NCBI RefSeq assembly: GCF_051846935.1
Contig: NZ_JBPYCS010000005.1
Coordinates: 1-64,000, forward strand
From: JBPYCR01 sp051846935
GTDB taxonomy: Bacteria; Bacillota; Bacilli; Bacillales; Amphibacillaceae
DNA: 64,000 nt
Reading direction: 5' to 3'
The notes under the pieces are model-generated. The model had not been told where the DNA came from and searched no databases. It saw only the letters and a program-made list of their open reading frames with translations. Positions 52,252-61,439 of this stretch are shown here, piece by piece. Made by a program: the position numbers and the translations under genes. The stretch's first letter is position 1, and each line of letters opens with the position of its first letter.

Positions 52252-53388
52252 TCATTCATCGTTTCTAAAACGTTCTATTGCAAAATCTTTAATATTTAAT
52301 TCGATAGGAGAAGCTGTTGCCATTTTACTTAAGATTTCACCAACTACACTACTGAATTTAAATCCATGACCAGAAAAGCCACAGCTTACGAATACGTTCT
52401 TATGGTTTTTTAATTTATCGATAATAAAGTGTCCATCTGGAGTATTCGTATACGTACATACTTTTCCTTTGTCGTGTTCCATTGGCTCCTCCACAATCAT
52501 TTGAAGCAGTTTAGAGACATCCTCATAATCTTCCCTGTACGTTCCATATGGTTCTAATTCAGCTTTCGATGATACTGGGATTCCGCCATCATGTCTACCA
52601 ATCTTAAGACCAGACTTTTCTATGCTTGGAAAACAATAATACGTTTCCCCATCCAAATCGTACGTCCAGGCGGGAAATCTTCCTGCTTTATAAAGTTCTT
52701 CTTTTGCATGGAACCATGAAAATGTTTTCCTCATCGGTTGTAAAGGTAATTTTTCACCGATCATAGAAAGTATATCGTTCGTACCTTTTCCAGCTGTAAT
52801 AATTAACTGTTCTCCTTGAATTGTCTGTTGATTTGTTTGAACCTTGATCAATTCGCTTTGTGTGTTTATTGACCTGACGTTCGTATTCTTTAAGAAGATT
52901 GCGCCATTTTTCATTGCTTGTTTCTTATACGCCATTACACAAGCTTCACTCATTAATACACCGGATTGTGGCTCATAACAGCCGATCAAATGACTTGGAA
53001 TAGTAAAGCCTTTCCATTTCGTACGTATTTCTTTTGCACTTAATTGTTCAACATGTAACTGATACTGTTTAGCACTTTTAATAACATTTTGAATAAATGA
53101 GGATTCAGACGGCCCGATATTTAATACACCTGTACGATAAAACAACGTACGCTTTGATTCCTTTTCCAGTTCTTCCCACAGCTTTTGCGCTCTTAAAGCC
53201 ATAGGTACATAGCTCGCTCCTTCACCATATGCATGCCGTATAATTCGCGTAGCGCCATGATGCGATCCTTTTTCGTGTGGTGGATCATTTGAATCTATTA
53301 AAACAACGTGCTTATTTTGTTTTGACAAATAATAGCCCGCTGCCATACCTACAGAACCAGCACCAATAATAATTACATCTGCATTCAT
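52252..53388 (-). CDS. sarcosine/N-methyl-L-tryptophan oxidase family protein
   Basis: A 378-aa flavin amine oxidase (SoxA/SolA group). The N-terminal IIIGAGSVGMAAGYYLS binds FAD. GSHHGATRIIRHAYGEGASYVPMA is the conserved segment next to the isoalloxazine, and CGFSGHGFKFSSVVGEI near residue 315 contains the Cys that binds FAD covalently. It oxidatively removes N-methyl groups, giving formaldehyde and H2O2. The exact amine is not readable. AAGGGGGA precedes the start. Confidence 0.88.
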   Translation of the reverse strand: MNADVIIIGAGSVGMAAGYYLSKQNKHVVLIDSNDPPHEKGSHHGATRIIRHAYGEGASYVPMALRAQKLWEELEKESKRTLFYRTGVLNIGPSESSFIQNVIKSAKQYQLHVEQLSAKEIRTKWKGFTIPSHLIGCYEPQSGVLMSEACVMAYKKQAMKNGAIFLKNTNVRSINTQSELIKVQTNQQTIQGEQLIITAGKGTNDILSMIGEKLPLQPMRKTFSWFHAKEELYKAGRFPAWTYDLDGETYYCFPSIEKSGLKIGRHDGGIPVSSKAELEPYGTYREDYEDVSKLLQMIVEEPMEHDKGKVCTYTNTPDGHFIIDKLKNHKNVFVSCGFSGHGFKFSSVVGEILSKMATASPIELNIKDFAIERFRNDE

Positions 53389-53564
53389 TTTGAGTCTCCC
53401 CCTTAATTGCATTAAACTGCTTTTCTACATTATAAAGTATTAATTTTACTTTTAAATGAAATCGGTTCTCTAGTTTAAAATAGACAGAACTGTTGCATAT
53501 TATAAACTTGAACTTTATATAAAGAGTATGTTAGATTCGTGGCAAAATGCCACTACATCCGACA

Positions 53565-53676
53565 GGCGTAGTGTATATCTACTGCGGTCGGTAGGAATCA
53601 ATACTAAAATTAACGAATACACAAAGAGAGGTTTTTTAACTTCCTAAAATAACACCCACAAATACTTGAGTCAATC
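53565..53676 (+). repeat. 5'-truncated MITE-like copy D
   Basis: It matches the right half of the 245-bp element: GCGTAGTGTATATCTACTGC through AACACCCACAAATACTTGAG and TCAATC. Small differences include an extra AC and TTCCTAA for TTCTTAA. The left half is absent. Confidence 0.7.
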
Positions 53677-53857
53677 TTCAATGTTGTTTGATTTGCATTG
53701 GACTGTATCTCTTTCTGTTTTGTATTGTATTTTGTTTCTACAACTTTTCGCTTGAAATAAAGCATGTTTCATTTCCCTACCAAAATGTAATGTGATTTTT
53801 CTTCACCAACGTCATATATTGTACAACCTGAAATGTTCGCCTATATAGTATAGATGC

Positions 53858-53896
53858 AAAAAATTCCGATCGTCTTATAGATGACCGGAATTTTTT
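53858..53896 (-). terminator. probable suf operon terminator
   Basis: An 11-bp A/T-rich stem (AAAAAATTCCG with CGGAATTTTTT) in either orientation. It is the first good terminator downstream of sufB on the minus strand (245 bp away). The intervening 53897-54140 has no credible gene, only hairpin-forming sequence such as GGTGAG/CTCACC. Confidence 0.6.
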
Positions 53897-54140
53897 CTAG
53901 TATTTTGCTCTTTATGCTCAAGCTTTATTTTATTGGGGGTTCGGAAAATAATGTAGAGAGAAAGATTTGGCTATACTCACTTCCCTGGGCAAATGGTGAG
54001 TCTTCTCTCGCTACGTGCTACGTACGATATAGTCTCACCGTTCTCCTTCCTCCCGCTGAAGTGTCATATCTACCATTCACTCGTGTCAGAGAACCTCTTT
54101 CTAACTTCCACAAGCTAACCCGAAAACCCTTTATATTTAA

Positions 54141-55538
54141 TTAGCCAATCGAACCTTCCATCTCATATTTCATTAGTCGGTTCATTTCAACTGCGTATTC
54201 CATAGGAAGCTCTCGCGTAAATGGTTCTATAAAGCCCATTACAATCATATCTGTCGCTTCTTGTTCTCCGATACCACGACTCATTAGATAAAACAACTGT
54301 TCTTCGGATACTTTTGATACTTTTGCCTCATGCTCTAACGAAACGTTATCGTTGTAAATTTCGTTATACGGAATTGTATCAGAAGTAGATTTATTATCCA
54401 TAATAAGTGTGTCACACTCTATATTTGAACGTGCACCGTCGGCTTTTCTACCGAAGTGAACAATTCCACGATAAGATACTTTACCGCCATCACGAGAAAT
54501 CGACTTAGATACAATCGAAGAGGATGTATTTGGCGCTAGATGATGCATTTTTGCTCCTGCATCCTGATGCTGTCCCTTTCCTGCCAATGCGATGGAAATA
54601 GTCATTCCACGTGATCCTTCGCCGCGTAAAAGTACAGAAGGATACTTCATTGTTAGCTTAGAGCCCATGTTGCCATCAATCCACTCCATCGTAGCATTTG
54701 CTTCACATGTCGCCCGTTTTGTAACTAGGTTATATACGTTGTTTGCCCAGTTTTGGATTGTTGTATATCGACAATATGCATCACGCTTAACGAAAATTTC
54801 AACGACAGCACTATGCAAGGAATTCGTCGTATATACTGGCGCTGTACAACCTTCTACATAATGAACAGATGCACCTTCATCAACAATAATTAGCGTCCGC
54901 TCAAACTGCCCCATATTTTCCGAGTTAATACGGAAATAAGCTTGTAACGGTGCAGTTGTTTCTACTCCTTTTGGAACGTAAATGAAGGATCCACCGGACC
55001 ATACAGCCGTATTCAAAGCAGAAAACTTATTATCGGATGCTGGGATTACCTTACCAAAATATTCCTTAAAAAGCTCCTCATGCTCTTGTAAAGCAGTATC
55101 CGTATCTTTAAAAATAATACCTAGTTTTTCAAGATCGGCTTCTAAGCTTTGGTAAACAACTTCAGATTCATATTGAGCAGAAACACCTGCCAAATATTTT
55201 TGTTCTGCTTCAGGGATACCTAATTTATCAAACGTCTGTTTTATTTCATCTGGTACTTCATCCCATGATCTTCCTTGTCTTTCAGATGGCTTTACGTAAT
55301 AAATAATTTCATCGAAGTCTAATTCTGAAAGATCACCGCCCCATTGTGGCATTGGTTTGCTGTAAAAAATTTCCAATGCTTTAAGGCGTTCTTCTAACAT
55401 CCATTTAGGTTCATTTTTCATTCGAGATATTTCTTCAACGACTTTTCGTGTTAAGCCTCTTTCCGTACGAAAAACAGAAACATCCTTGTCATGAAACCCA
55501 TATTTATACTCATCAATTTGCGGAGCATTTTTCGCCAT
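54141..55538 (-). CDS. sufB: Fe-S cluster assembly protein SufB
   Basis: A 465-aa protein, the expected length. With SufC and SufD it forms the SufBC2D scaffold that builds Fe-S clusters. YGFHDKDVSVFRTERGL near the N-terminus and the beta-helix core (GSFIYVPKGVETTAPLQAYF, YVEGCTAPVY near residue 255 with its conserved Cys) are typical. IMSRGIGEQEATDMIVMGFIEPFTRELPMEY closes the core. The start is set at the ATG behind AAAGGAGG. It is the last gene of the operon. Confidence 0.97.
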   Translation of the reverse strand: MAKNAPQIDEYKYGFHDKDVSVFRTERGLTRKVVEEISRMKNEPKWMLEERLKALEIFYSKPMPQWGGDLSELDFDEIIYYVKPSERQGRSWDEVPDEIKQTFDKLGIPEAEQKYLAGVSAQYESEVVYQSLEADLEKLGIIFKDTDTALQEHEELFKEYFGKVIPASDNKFSALNTAVWSGGSFIYVPKGVETTAPLQAYFRINSENMGQFERTLIIVDEGASVHYVEGCTAPVYTTNSLHSAVVEIFVKRDAYCRYTTIQNWANNVYNLVTKRATCEANATMEWIDGNMGSKLTMKYPSVLLRGEGSRGMTISIALAGKGQHQDAGAKMHHLAPNTSSSIVSKSISRDGGKVSYRGIVHFGRKADGARSNIECDTLIMDNKSTSDTIPYNEIYNDNVSLEHEAKVSKVSEEQLFYLMSRGIGEQEATDMIVMGFIEPFTRELPMEYAVEMNRLMKYEMEGSIG

Positions 55539-55574
55539 TTGCAAAACCTCCTTTAGATTTTAAACGGTGTTAAC

Positions 55575-56009
55575 TTATTCGTTTTCCATCCCTTTTTCCA
55601 ATGCTTTCCACGGCAATGTAGCGCATTTTATTCGTGCAGGAAAATTGGATACACCTTGCAATGCTTCAATATCTTCTAACCCAAACCGATCGGGGTCTAC
55701 TTCATTTCCTAGCATCATCTCTGAAAATAGCTTTGACATCTCTAATGCATCTTCTATCTTTTTTCCTTTAATAGCTTGAGTCATCATCGATGCAGAAGCT
55801 AAACTAATCGAACACCCTTCTCCGCTAAATTTTACGTCTGTTACGATACTAGCTTCTACATTTAGATGAAGCAAAATCCGATCGCCACATGTAGGGTTGT
55901 TCATTTCAATAGTAAGGGAGTCATCTTCAAGATGACCACGATTACGCGGGTGTTTATAATGATCCATAATTACTTGTCTGTATAGTGTGTCTAAGTTATT
56001 AAAAGACAT
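55575..56009 (-). CDS. sufU: SufU, zinc-dependent sulfurtransferase
   Basis: A 144-aa IscU-fold protein that accepts persulfide from SufS in Gram-positive SUF systems. The three zinc/sulfur cysteines are in NPTCGDRI (near residue 41), GEGCSISLASASMM (near residue 66) and RIKCATLPW (near residue 128). The 18-residue insertion between the second and third segments marks SufU rather than IscU. It overlaps the sufS end by 11 bp. Confidence 0.97.
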   Translation of the reverse strand: MSFNNLDTLYRQVIMDHYKHPRNRGHLEDDSLTIEMNNPTCGDRILLHLNVEASIVTDVKFSGEGCSISLASASMMTQAIKGKKIEDALEMSKLFSEMMLGNEVDPDRFGLEDIEALQGVSNFPARIKCATLPWKALEKGMENE

Positions 56010-57219
56010 CCCCGAAATACTCCTTCGTTTTCAAAAGTCCTTCCACCAAACGATCTACGTCTGCTTCTGTATTATATAGATAAAAGCTTGCTCTCGCTGT
56101 AGCAGACACATTTAACCATTTCATTAATGGCTGTGCACAGTGGTGACCTGCCCGAACGGCTATTCCTTCAGCATCAAGTACAGTAGCAACATCGTGTGAG
56201 TGAACGTCTTTTAAATTAAACGTTACAAGTGCTGCTCTTTTCTCCGGACCGTATATTGTCAAGTCTTTAATGGAGCTAAGCTTTGCCATTGCATACGTAA
56301 CAAGCTGCTCTTCATGCTTCGTAATAGAATTCATTCCAATGTCTGAAAGAAAATCAATCGCTGCGCCTAATCCAATTGCTCCGGCAATAATTGGAGTACC
56401 ACCTTCAAATTTCGATGGGAGCTCCTTCCAAGTTGAATCGTGCAAGTCAACAAAGTCGATCATTTCCCCACCGAACTCCACAGGCTCCATCTTGTTTAGC
56501 AAGTCTTTTTTGCCATACAATACACCGATACCCGTAGGCGCACACATTTTATGGCCTGAAAATGCGTAAAAGTCACAATCGAGTGCTTTTACGTCCACTT
56601 GCAAATGTGGAACACTCTGTGCACCATCTACGACGATAATCGCACCGTGATCATGCGCAATTTTTGCCATCTCCTTGATTGGATTAATCGTTCCAAGCAC
56701 ATTAGATACATGGCCAACGGCAACTATTTTTGTATTGTTCGTAACCGTCTCCCGTACACGCTCTAATGATATTGAACCATCCACTTCAAGAGGAATATAT
56801 TTCAGTGTAGCTCCAGTAGCTTTCGCTGCTTGCTGCCAAGGGATAATGTTACTATGATGCTCCATCGGTGTAATAACGATTTCGTCCCCAGCAGTCAAAT
56901 TAGCTCGTGCATAGCTTTGGGCAACTAAATTCAATCCAATTGTCGTACCACGATTAAAGATTATTTCCATCGTGCTATCGGCGTTAATGAATTGGCGTAC
57001 CTTTTCTCGAGCACCTTCATATAAATCCGTTGCACGCGTACCTAGTGTATGAACGCCACGGTGTACGTTGGAGTTATATTTGCGGTAATAATCATCAATT
57101 GCTTCTATCACTGGTAACGGTTTTTGGGATGTTGCAGATGAATCGAGATAAACGAGCGGATGGCCATTTACTTCTTGATCCAAAATCGGAAACTGTTCAC
57201 GAATTGCTTTTACATCCAT
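55999..57219 (-). CDS. sufS: cysteine desulfurase SufS
   Basis: A 406-aa group II PLP-dependent cysteine desulfurase. FSGHKMCAPTGIGVLYG near residue 222 has the Schiff-base Lys. VRAGHHCAQPLM near residue 361 has the catalytic Cys on the short SufS-type loop. It supplies sulfur to SufU. The start is within one base of the sufD stop. Confidence 0.97.
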   Translation of the reverse strand: MDVKAIREQFPILDQEVNGHPLVYLDSSATSQKPLPVIEAIDDYYRKYNSNVHRGVHTLGTRATDLYEGAREKVRQFINADSTMEIIFNRGTTIGLNLVAQSYARANLTAGDEIVITPMEHHSNIIPWQQAAKATGATLKYIPLEVDGSISLERVRETVTNNTKIVAVGHVSNVLGTINPIKEMAKIAHDHGAIIVVDGAQSVPHLQVDVKALDCDFYAFSGHKMCAPTGIGVLYGKKDLLNKMEPVEFGGEMIDFVDLHDSTWKELPSKFEGGTPIIAGAIGLGAAIDFLSDIGMNSITKHEEQLVTYAMAKLSSIKDLTIYGPEKRAALVTFNLKDVHSHDVATVLDAEGIAVRAGHHCAQPLMKWLNVSATARASFYLYNTEADVDRLVEGLLKTKEYFGDVF

Positions 57220-58523
57220 TAGTCGATTTTCCTTTCAATCAACTGTTTTAATTGTTCTTTAACGGATGTGATTGGTAATTCATTAACTACTGGCGCCAAA
57301 AACCCGTGGATAATTAGTCTTTCCGCTTGTTTCTGTGAAATGCCTCGGCTCATTAAATAATACAATTGCATTTCATCGATTCGTCCAACTGATGCCGCAT
57401 GCCCTGCTGTTACATCATCTTCATCAATTAACAGAATTGGGTTGGCGTCACCGCGAGCTTTTTTGCTTAACATTAAAATGCGCGATTCTTGTTCCGCATT
57501 TGCTCGAGTTGCACCATGTTCAATTTTTCCAATTGCATTAAATATAGCTGTAGAATTGTCTTTCATTACGCCACGCTGTAAAATTTGCCCATCGGTATCT
57601 TTACCAAAATGAACCGTCTTTGCAGTAAAGTTCTGTGTTTGCTTCCCACTGCCTACTGTTACCGTTCGAGCATTTGTTACAGCATGCTGTCCAGTTAGAT
57701 GGGTGCTGTTTTCCGAGACAGTGTGACCTTCGTTCATCTGACCCAATGCCCAGTCAATCGTCGCTCGATTGTGTGCAACACCACGTCGGTTAATATAGGA
57801 AGTTGTACCATTTGCAAAATAGTCTACTGCACCGAATGAGATCTGAGCATCATCGTGAGCAAATACTTCTGCAACAATATTAGCAACCGTTTCCTCAGCG
57901 TTATCCGAAATATAATTTTCTACATAAGTAACGGAGCTATTCTTTTCAGCGACAACTAACACATGATTAAACAATGCAGCCTCTGGATCTTCCTGCCAGA
58001 AAACCGTTTGCAACGGTGTGTCAATTTGAACATTTTCAGGAACATATACAAATACCCCGCCATTCATAAGTGCCGCATGGTATGCAGTTAAGCGATGTTC
58101 ATCAACATTTACTGCATCTTTCATAAAGTACTTTTGAACGAGTTCTGGATGATCCTGAATTGCTGTGAAAATATTAGTGAAAATTACACCCTTTTCTTTC
58201 AATTCTTCGTCCAGCGCTTCATATGCAATTGTTTGATTTCGTTGGATAACAATATTTTCAGGAATATTATTTTGATCAAACAAATCGTTTATCGCCGTTG
58301 GCAACTTTTCTAAAGAAGTAATCCGTTCACCTTCTGCAAAGTGTTTAAAACGATGGAAATTCCAATTCGTTATTTTCGTTTTATCTGGTTTTGGCAAGTC
58401 AAGTGCACTCGCTTGTTCTAAAGCTTGCAGGCGAAGGGATTTCATCCAATCTGGTTCATTTTTACTTTCGGAAAACTTTTCTATATACGCTTTATCATAT
58501 GGTAACTTCGTCATAACAGTCAT
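57219..58523 (-). CDS. sufD: Fe-S cluster assembly protein SufD
   Basis: A 434-aa SufB paralogue in the SufBC2D scaffold. VFVYVPENVQIDTPLQTVFW near residue 150 and the C-terminal LYYLMSRGISQKQAERLIIHGFLAPV are family signatures. TAGHAASVGRIDE near residue 370 contains the conserved His at the SufB-SufD interface. TAGGAGGGG precedes the ATG. Confidence 0.96.
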   Translation of the reverse strand: MTVMTKLPYDKAYIEKFSESKNEPDWMKSLRLQALEQASALDLPKPDKTKITNWNFHRFKHFAEGERITSLEKLPTAINDLFDQNNIPENIVIQRNQTIAYEALDEELKEKGVIFTNIFTAIQDHPELVQKYFMKDAVNVDEHRLTAYHAALMNGGVFVYVPENVQIDTPLQTVFWQEDPEAALFNHVLVVAEKNSSVTYVENYISDNAEETVANIVAEVFAHDDAQISFGAVDYFANGTTSYINRRGVAHNRATIDWALGQMNEGHTVSENSTHLTGQHAVTNARTVTVGSGKQTQNFTAKTVHFGKDTDGQILQRGVMKDNSTAIFNAIGKIEHGATRANAEQESRILMLSKKARGDANPILLIDEDDVTAGHAASVGRIDEMQLYYLMSRGISQKQAERLIIHGFLAPVVNELPITSVKEQLKQLIERKID

Positions 58524-58544
58524 AATGATTACCCCTCCTAACGT

Positions 58545-59333
58545 TTACGCTTCTTGACCAACCGTTACATCTTCAATTCCTAATTCTTCTTTAATCCATT
58601 CGTATCCTTCAGCCTCTAGCTGCTGTGCTAATTCTGGCCCTCCAGATTTCACGATACGTCCTTGCATAATCACGTGAACGTAATCTGGTGTGATATAGTT
58701 TAACAAACGCTGGTAATGCGTAATAATTAAGCACCCTAAATTCTCTTCCTCACGAATTTTGTTCACACCATCAGCTACAATTTTCAATGCGTCGATATCT
58801 AAGCCAGAATCGATTTCATCAAGAATTGCAATTTCTGGCTTTAACATCATGAGCTGAAGGATTTCGTTACGTTTTTTCTCCCCACCGGAAAACCCTTCAT
58901 TTAAATAACGTTGAGCCATATTTTGGTCAATTTCCAGCTCATCTAGCGTACTGTCCATTTCTTTAATAAACTTCATTAATGAAATTTCATTTCCTTCTTC
59001 TCGACGAGCATTAATGGAAGAACGCAAAAAGTCAGACGTCGTTACGCCACTAATTTCACTCGGATATTGCATTGCCAAAAACAGCCCTGCACGAGCGCGC
59101 TCATCAACTTCCATTTCAAGCACGTCTTCTCCGTTCAAATGGACACTTCCTTCAGTAATTTCAAATTTAGGATGTCCCATAATTGCGGATGCGAGGGTAG
59201 ACTTTCCAGTTCCGTTTGGTCCCATTACCGCATGAAATTCTCCGCTCTTTATTGTAAGATTAATACCCTTTAATATTTCATTACCTTCAATGGATACATG
59301 AAGATTTTTAATTTCTAGAGTAGTTTCTGACAT
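58545..59333 (-). CDS. sufC: Fe-S assembly ATPase SufC
   Basis: A 262-aa ABC-type soluble ATPase that drives the SufBCD scaffold. Walker A is GPNGTGKST near residue 36, the signature segment is LNEGFSGGEKKRNEI, Walker B is AILDEIDSGLD and the H-loop is ITHYQRL. The start MSETTLEI follows TTTGGAGG. It is the first gene of sufCDSUB. Confidence 0.97.
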   Translation of the reverse strand: MSETTLEIKNLHVSIEGNEILKGINLTIKSGEFHAVMGPNGTGKSTLASAIMGHPKFEITEGSVHLNGEDVLEMEVDERARAGLFLAMQYPSEISGVTTSDFLRSSINARREEGNEISLMKFIKEMDSTLDELEIDQNMAQRYLNEGFSGGEKKRNEILQLMMLKPEIAILDEIDSGLDIDALKIVADGVNKIREEENLGCLIITHYQRLLNYITPDYVHVIMQGRIVKSGGPELAQQLEAEGYEWIKEELGIEDVTVGQEA

Positions 59334-59365
59334 AGCTATACCTCCAAATACTATTATTGTAAATT

Positions 59366-59392
59366 GAATGAATATGAAATTTACATTCATTC
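59366..59392. promoter_or_regulatory. inverted repeat upstream of sufC
   Basis: GAATGAAT (59366-59373) and ATTCATTC (59385-59392) form a perfect 8-bp inverted repeat with an 11-bp spacer. It is centred about 45 bp upstream of the sufC start and just upstream of a TACAAT -10-like sequence (59356-59361). Size and position suit a dimeric repressor operator. It does not match the Fur or CymR consensus as I know them. Confidence 0.4.
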
Positions 59393-59592
59393 TCAATTTA
59401 TTCTCATTATAATCTTAAAGCATACGGAATTTATTATCAACTTATTCGACCAAAGCAAATGTAGTGAAAAAGAGACTTTTGCTTATTTAAGCTCCAAAAA
59501 TAATTTGGAATTTATCGCTTTATTGAAAGATATCCATTCTCAATTAGCACACTTATAATTCCTTTAATCATTTACGAAATGTGGATAAAAGG

Positions 59593-59907
59593 TTAGTTTT
59601 TACGTAGTAAATCTGGATAATGAATTAAAATAGAGCGGTAAATATTCCCTGTCCCTTGAAACGCATATACCTTTTCCTTTACGACATCATTCACTTTAAT
59701 GAACAAGCAAGGAACACTTTCTATTTTATATGCTTGCATAAACTCCGCATTTAAAGATGCATTCATTTCATAAAACAAGTTTTTATTGTGGTTTGCTTCT
59801 ATTTGCTCCAGCATACTTCTTGCTATGTGGCACGTACCGCAAAACGGAGAATGGATAAACAGAAATAAAGTATCTTTATTTAATATATGCTTTGTTATCT
59901 CTTCCAA
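59593..59907 (-). CDS. yusE: thioredoxin-like protein (YusE)
   Basis: A 104-aa small thioredoxin-fold protein. FIHSPFCGTCHIARSMLEQIE near residue 17 has a CGTC redox motif, and the cis-Pro is in ESVPCLFIKVND near residue 64. TTG start behind AGGTGAT. It follows yusF by 4 bp. The cluster gcvH-yusF-yusE matches B. subtilis. Redox partner unknown. Confidence 0.88.
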   Translation of the reverse strand: MEEITKHILNKDTLFLFIHSPFCGTCHIARSMLEQIEANHNKNLFYEMNASLNAEFMQAYKIESVPCLFIKVNDVVKEKVYAFQGTGNIYRSILIHYPDLLRKN

Positions 59908-59911
59908 AATA

Positions 59912-60271
59912 TCACCTGTCGTCCATTAAATATATCGAGTATACACGTATATGCTTTTCGGCAAGAATCGTTGCCAGCATATGATCGGGTGTTTCTGCAA
60001 CTTCCTTATATTCTAATTCTGTATACAAATGAACACCGTGAGGAAGCTCGTGTGCCAATTGTCTCCTGAGCTGCTTTCCAGGTGAATCTTCATCTACAAA
60101 GATATATACCTCTTTATCATCAAGCTTGTATTTTTCCAATAATTCATCAAACCGCTCGATGCCTAACGTGCCATTTGTGCATACGATCGTTATCGGTTCC
60201 GAAATGATTCTACTGAGCTTTCTTTTATCGGATATACCTTCTACTATCATAACTTTCATGGACGCATTCAT
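59912..60271 (-). CDS. yusF: Toprim-domain protein (YusF)
   Basis: A 119-aa single Toprim domain. KVMIVEGISDKRKL near residue 6 supplies the catalytic Glu and FVDEDSPGKQLRRQL near residue 58 supplies the DxD pair (as DED). Stand-alone small Toprim proteins resemble the RNase M5/primase core; the substrate is unknown. GGAGTAAAT lies before the ATG. It is 5 bp after gcvH. Confidence 0.88.
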   Translation of the reverse strand: MNASMKVMIVEGISDKRKLSRIISEPITIVCTNGTLGIERFDELLEKYKLDDKEVYIFVDEDSPGKQLRRQLAHELPHGVHLYTELEYKEVAETPDHMLATILAEKHIRVYSIYLMDDR

Positions 60272-60276
60272 TCCAT

Positions 60277-60654
60277 TTACTCCGCAGTACGCTGCTCATA
60301 TTGCTCTTTTGACAACAAATGATCGAGCTCTGAATTATCGGCTAATTCTACTACAATGATCCACGCGTTTTTATATGACGAGTCATTCATAATTTCCGGA
60401 TGATCTTCTAGCTCTTCATTTATTTCTATAATTGTGCCACTTACTGGTGCATACAATTCTGAAACTGTTTTTACGGACTCTACACTTCCAAAAGGCTCCA
60501 GATGCTCTGTTTTTTCTCCAACCTCTGGTAATTCAACAAATACAACATCTCCTAGTTCCGATTGTAAATTTGCAGTAATGCCAATTCGGGCTTGATTCCC
60601 TGTTATTTCTACCCAGTTATGTTCCTCTGAATATAGTAATCCATGTGGTGCCAT
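60277..60654 (-). CDS. gcvH: glycine cleavage system H protein
   Basis: A 125-aa lipoyl carrier. GSVESVKTVSELYAPVSGTI near residue 55 contains the lipoylated lysine, and YSEEHNWVEI and YKNAWIIVVE are conserved. In Bacillus GcvH also relays lipoyl groups to 2-oxoacid dehydrogenases. The start MAPHGLLY follows GGAGG. The P and T proteins are not nearby, as usual in Bacillus. Confidence 0.96.
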   Translation of the reverse strand: MAPHGLLYSEEHNWVEITGNQARIGITANLQSELGDVVFVELPEVGEKTEHLEPFGSVESVKTVSELYAPVSGTIIEINEELEDHPEIMNDSSYKNAWIIVVELADNSELDHLLSKEQYEQRTAE

Positions 60655-60695
60655 CTTTTTACCTCCGATGCGCAATTCGATTTATTTTCACCTGT

Positions 60696-61058
60696 TTACG
60701 AACGCAACCAAGTTTCCTCAAGGGTTTGTTCATTAAATCCTACCGTCACTTTATTTCCATCTGTAATAATCGGGCGCTTAATTAACATACCATTTGACGC
60801 AAGATACGTTGCCATTTCTTCTTCAGTTGCATTTTTTATTTTTTCTTTCATATTTTGTTCACGGTACACTTTCCCGCTCGTGTTAAAAAACTTCCTTGCA
60901 TGTAATTCACTATTGGAAATAAGCGCCAGTAATTCTTCTTTTGTTGGGGGATTTTCAACAATATGGACACTTTCATAATTTAAATTATTTTTTTCGAGCC
61001 ACTTTTTTGCTTTATTGCATGAATTGCAGTTTGGATACCAATTAAAAGTTAATGTCAT
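60696..61058 (-). CDS. yusI: ArsC/Spx-like family protein (YusI)
   Basis: A 120-aa ArsC/Spx-superfamily protein. YPNCNSCNKAKKWLEKN near residue 8 has a CxxC, ARKFFNTSGKVYRE near residue 55 is the family-specific loop and LIKRPIITDGNKVTVGF near residue 93 is the C-terminal signature. It is neither a proven arsenate reductase nor Spx itself. The start is placed 8 bp after GAGGG. An extended -10-like TGTTATACT (about 61090-61098, minus) may be its promoter. Confidence 0.88.
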   Translation of the reverse strand: MTLTFNWYPNCNSCNKAKKWLEKNNLNYESVHIVENPPTKEELLALISNSELHARKFFNTSGKVYREQNMKEKIKNATEEEMATYLASNGMLIKRPIITDGNKVTVGFNEQTLEETWLRS

Positions 61059-61335
61059 ACCTTTTTCCCTCACAATGCTATTTGCCCTAAGTATAACAAA
61101 TAAACGATGTAAGGACGAATGATTGCTTTCTTATGATTAAGTCACGTAATAACGTATTTTAATGCATTTGTTGTTTCTGCTAATATATTTTCCGGAAAAT
61201 TTTATTACGATCCATTCATACATGAGTTGTTGTGGAAGTTTTCAGAGGGAAAAAACATATGATTATGACAAAAAAGGAGAATGAATCCTTGAAAAAGGTT
61301 CGGTGATACTAGGACAAAACTAGCCTCGAATAAAT

Positions 61336-61382
61336 AAAAACAGTGCTGTTTACTGAAAAAATTATAAACAGCACTGTTTTTT
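61336..61382. terminator. strong bidirectional hairpin terminator
   Basis: A perfect 17-bp stem (AAAAACAGTGCTGTTTA with its complement) has A- and T-runs on the two sides. It lies upstream of yusI and downstream of the fadE side, separated from fadE by the decayed segment 61440-61700. Confidence 0.75.
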
Positions 61383-61439
61383 GAGTTGAATCACTACCCA
61401 TAGCCTTCTATATATTAAATGCTCAGATCTAGTAGTTAC

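Noticed and set aside
53881..54144. 87-codon frame on the plus strand downstream of sufB
   Set aside because: It starts inside a terminator stem, has no RBS and no protein-like composition.
59340..59410. Fur box at the suf promoter
   Set aside because: The repeated GAGAATAAATTGAGAATGAA-like stretch recalls part of a Fur box, but the 7-1-7 inverted symmetry is not met.
59364..59558. 64-codon frame upstream of sufC (plus strand)
   Set aside because: Its start overlaps the suf promoter inverted repeat and no RBS is present. The C-terminal half looks protein-like (CSEKETFAYLSSKNNLEFIA), so a gene remnant is possible, but I cannot support it.
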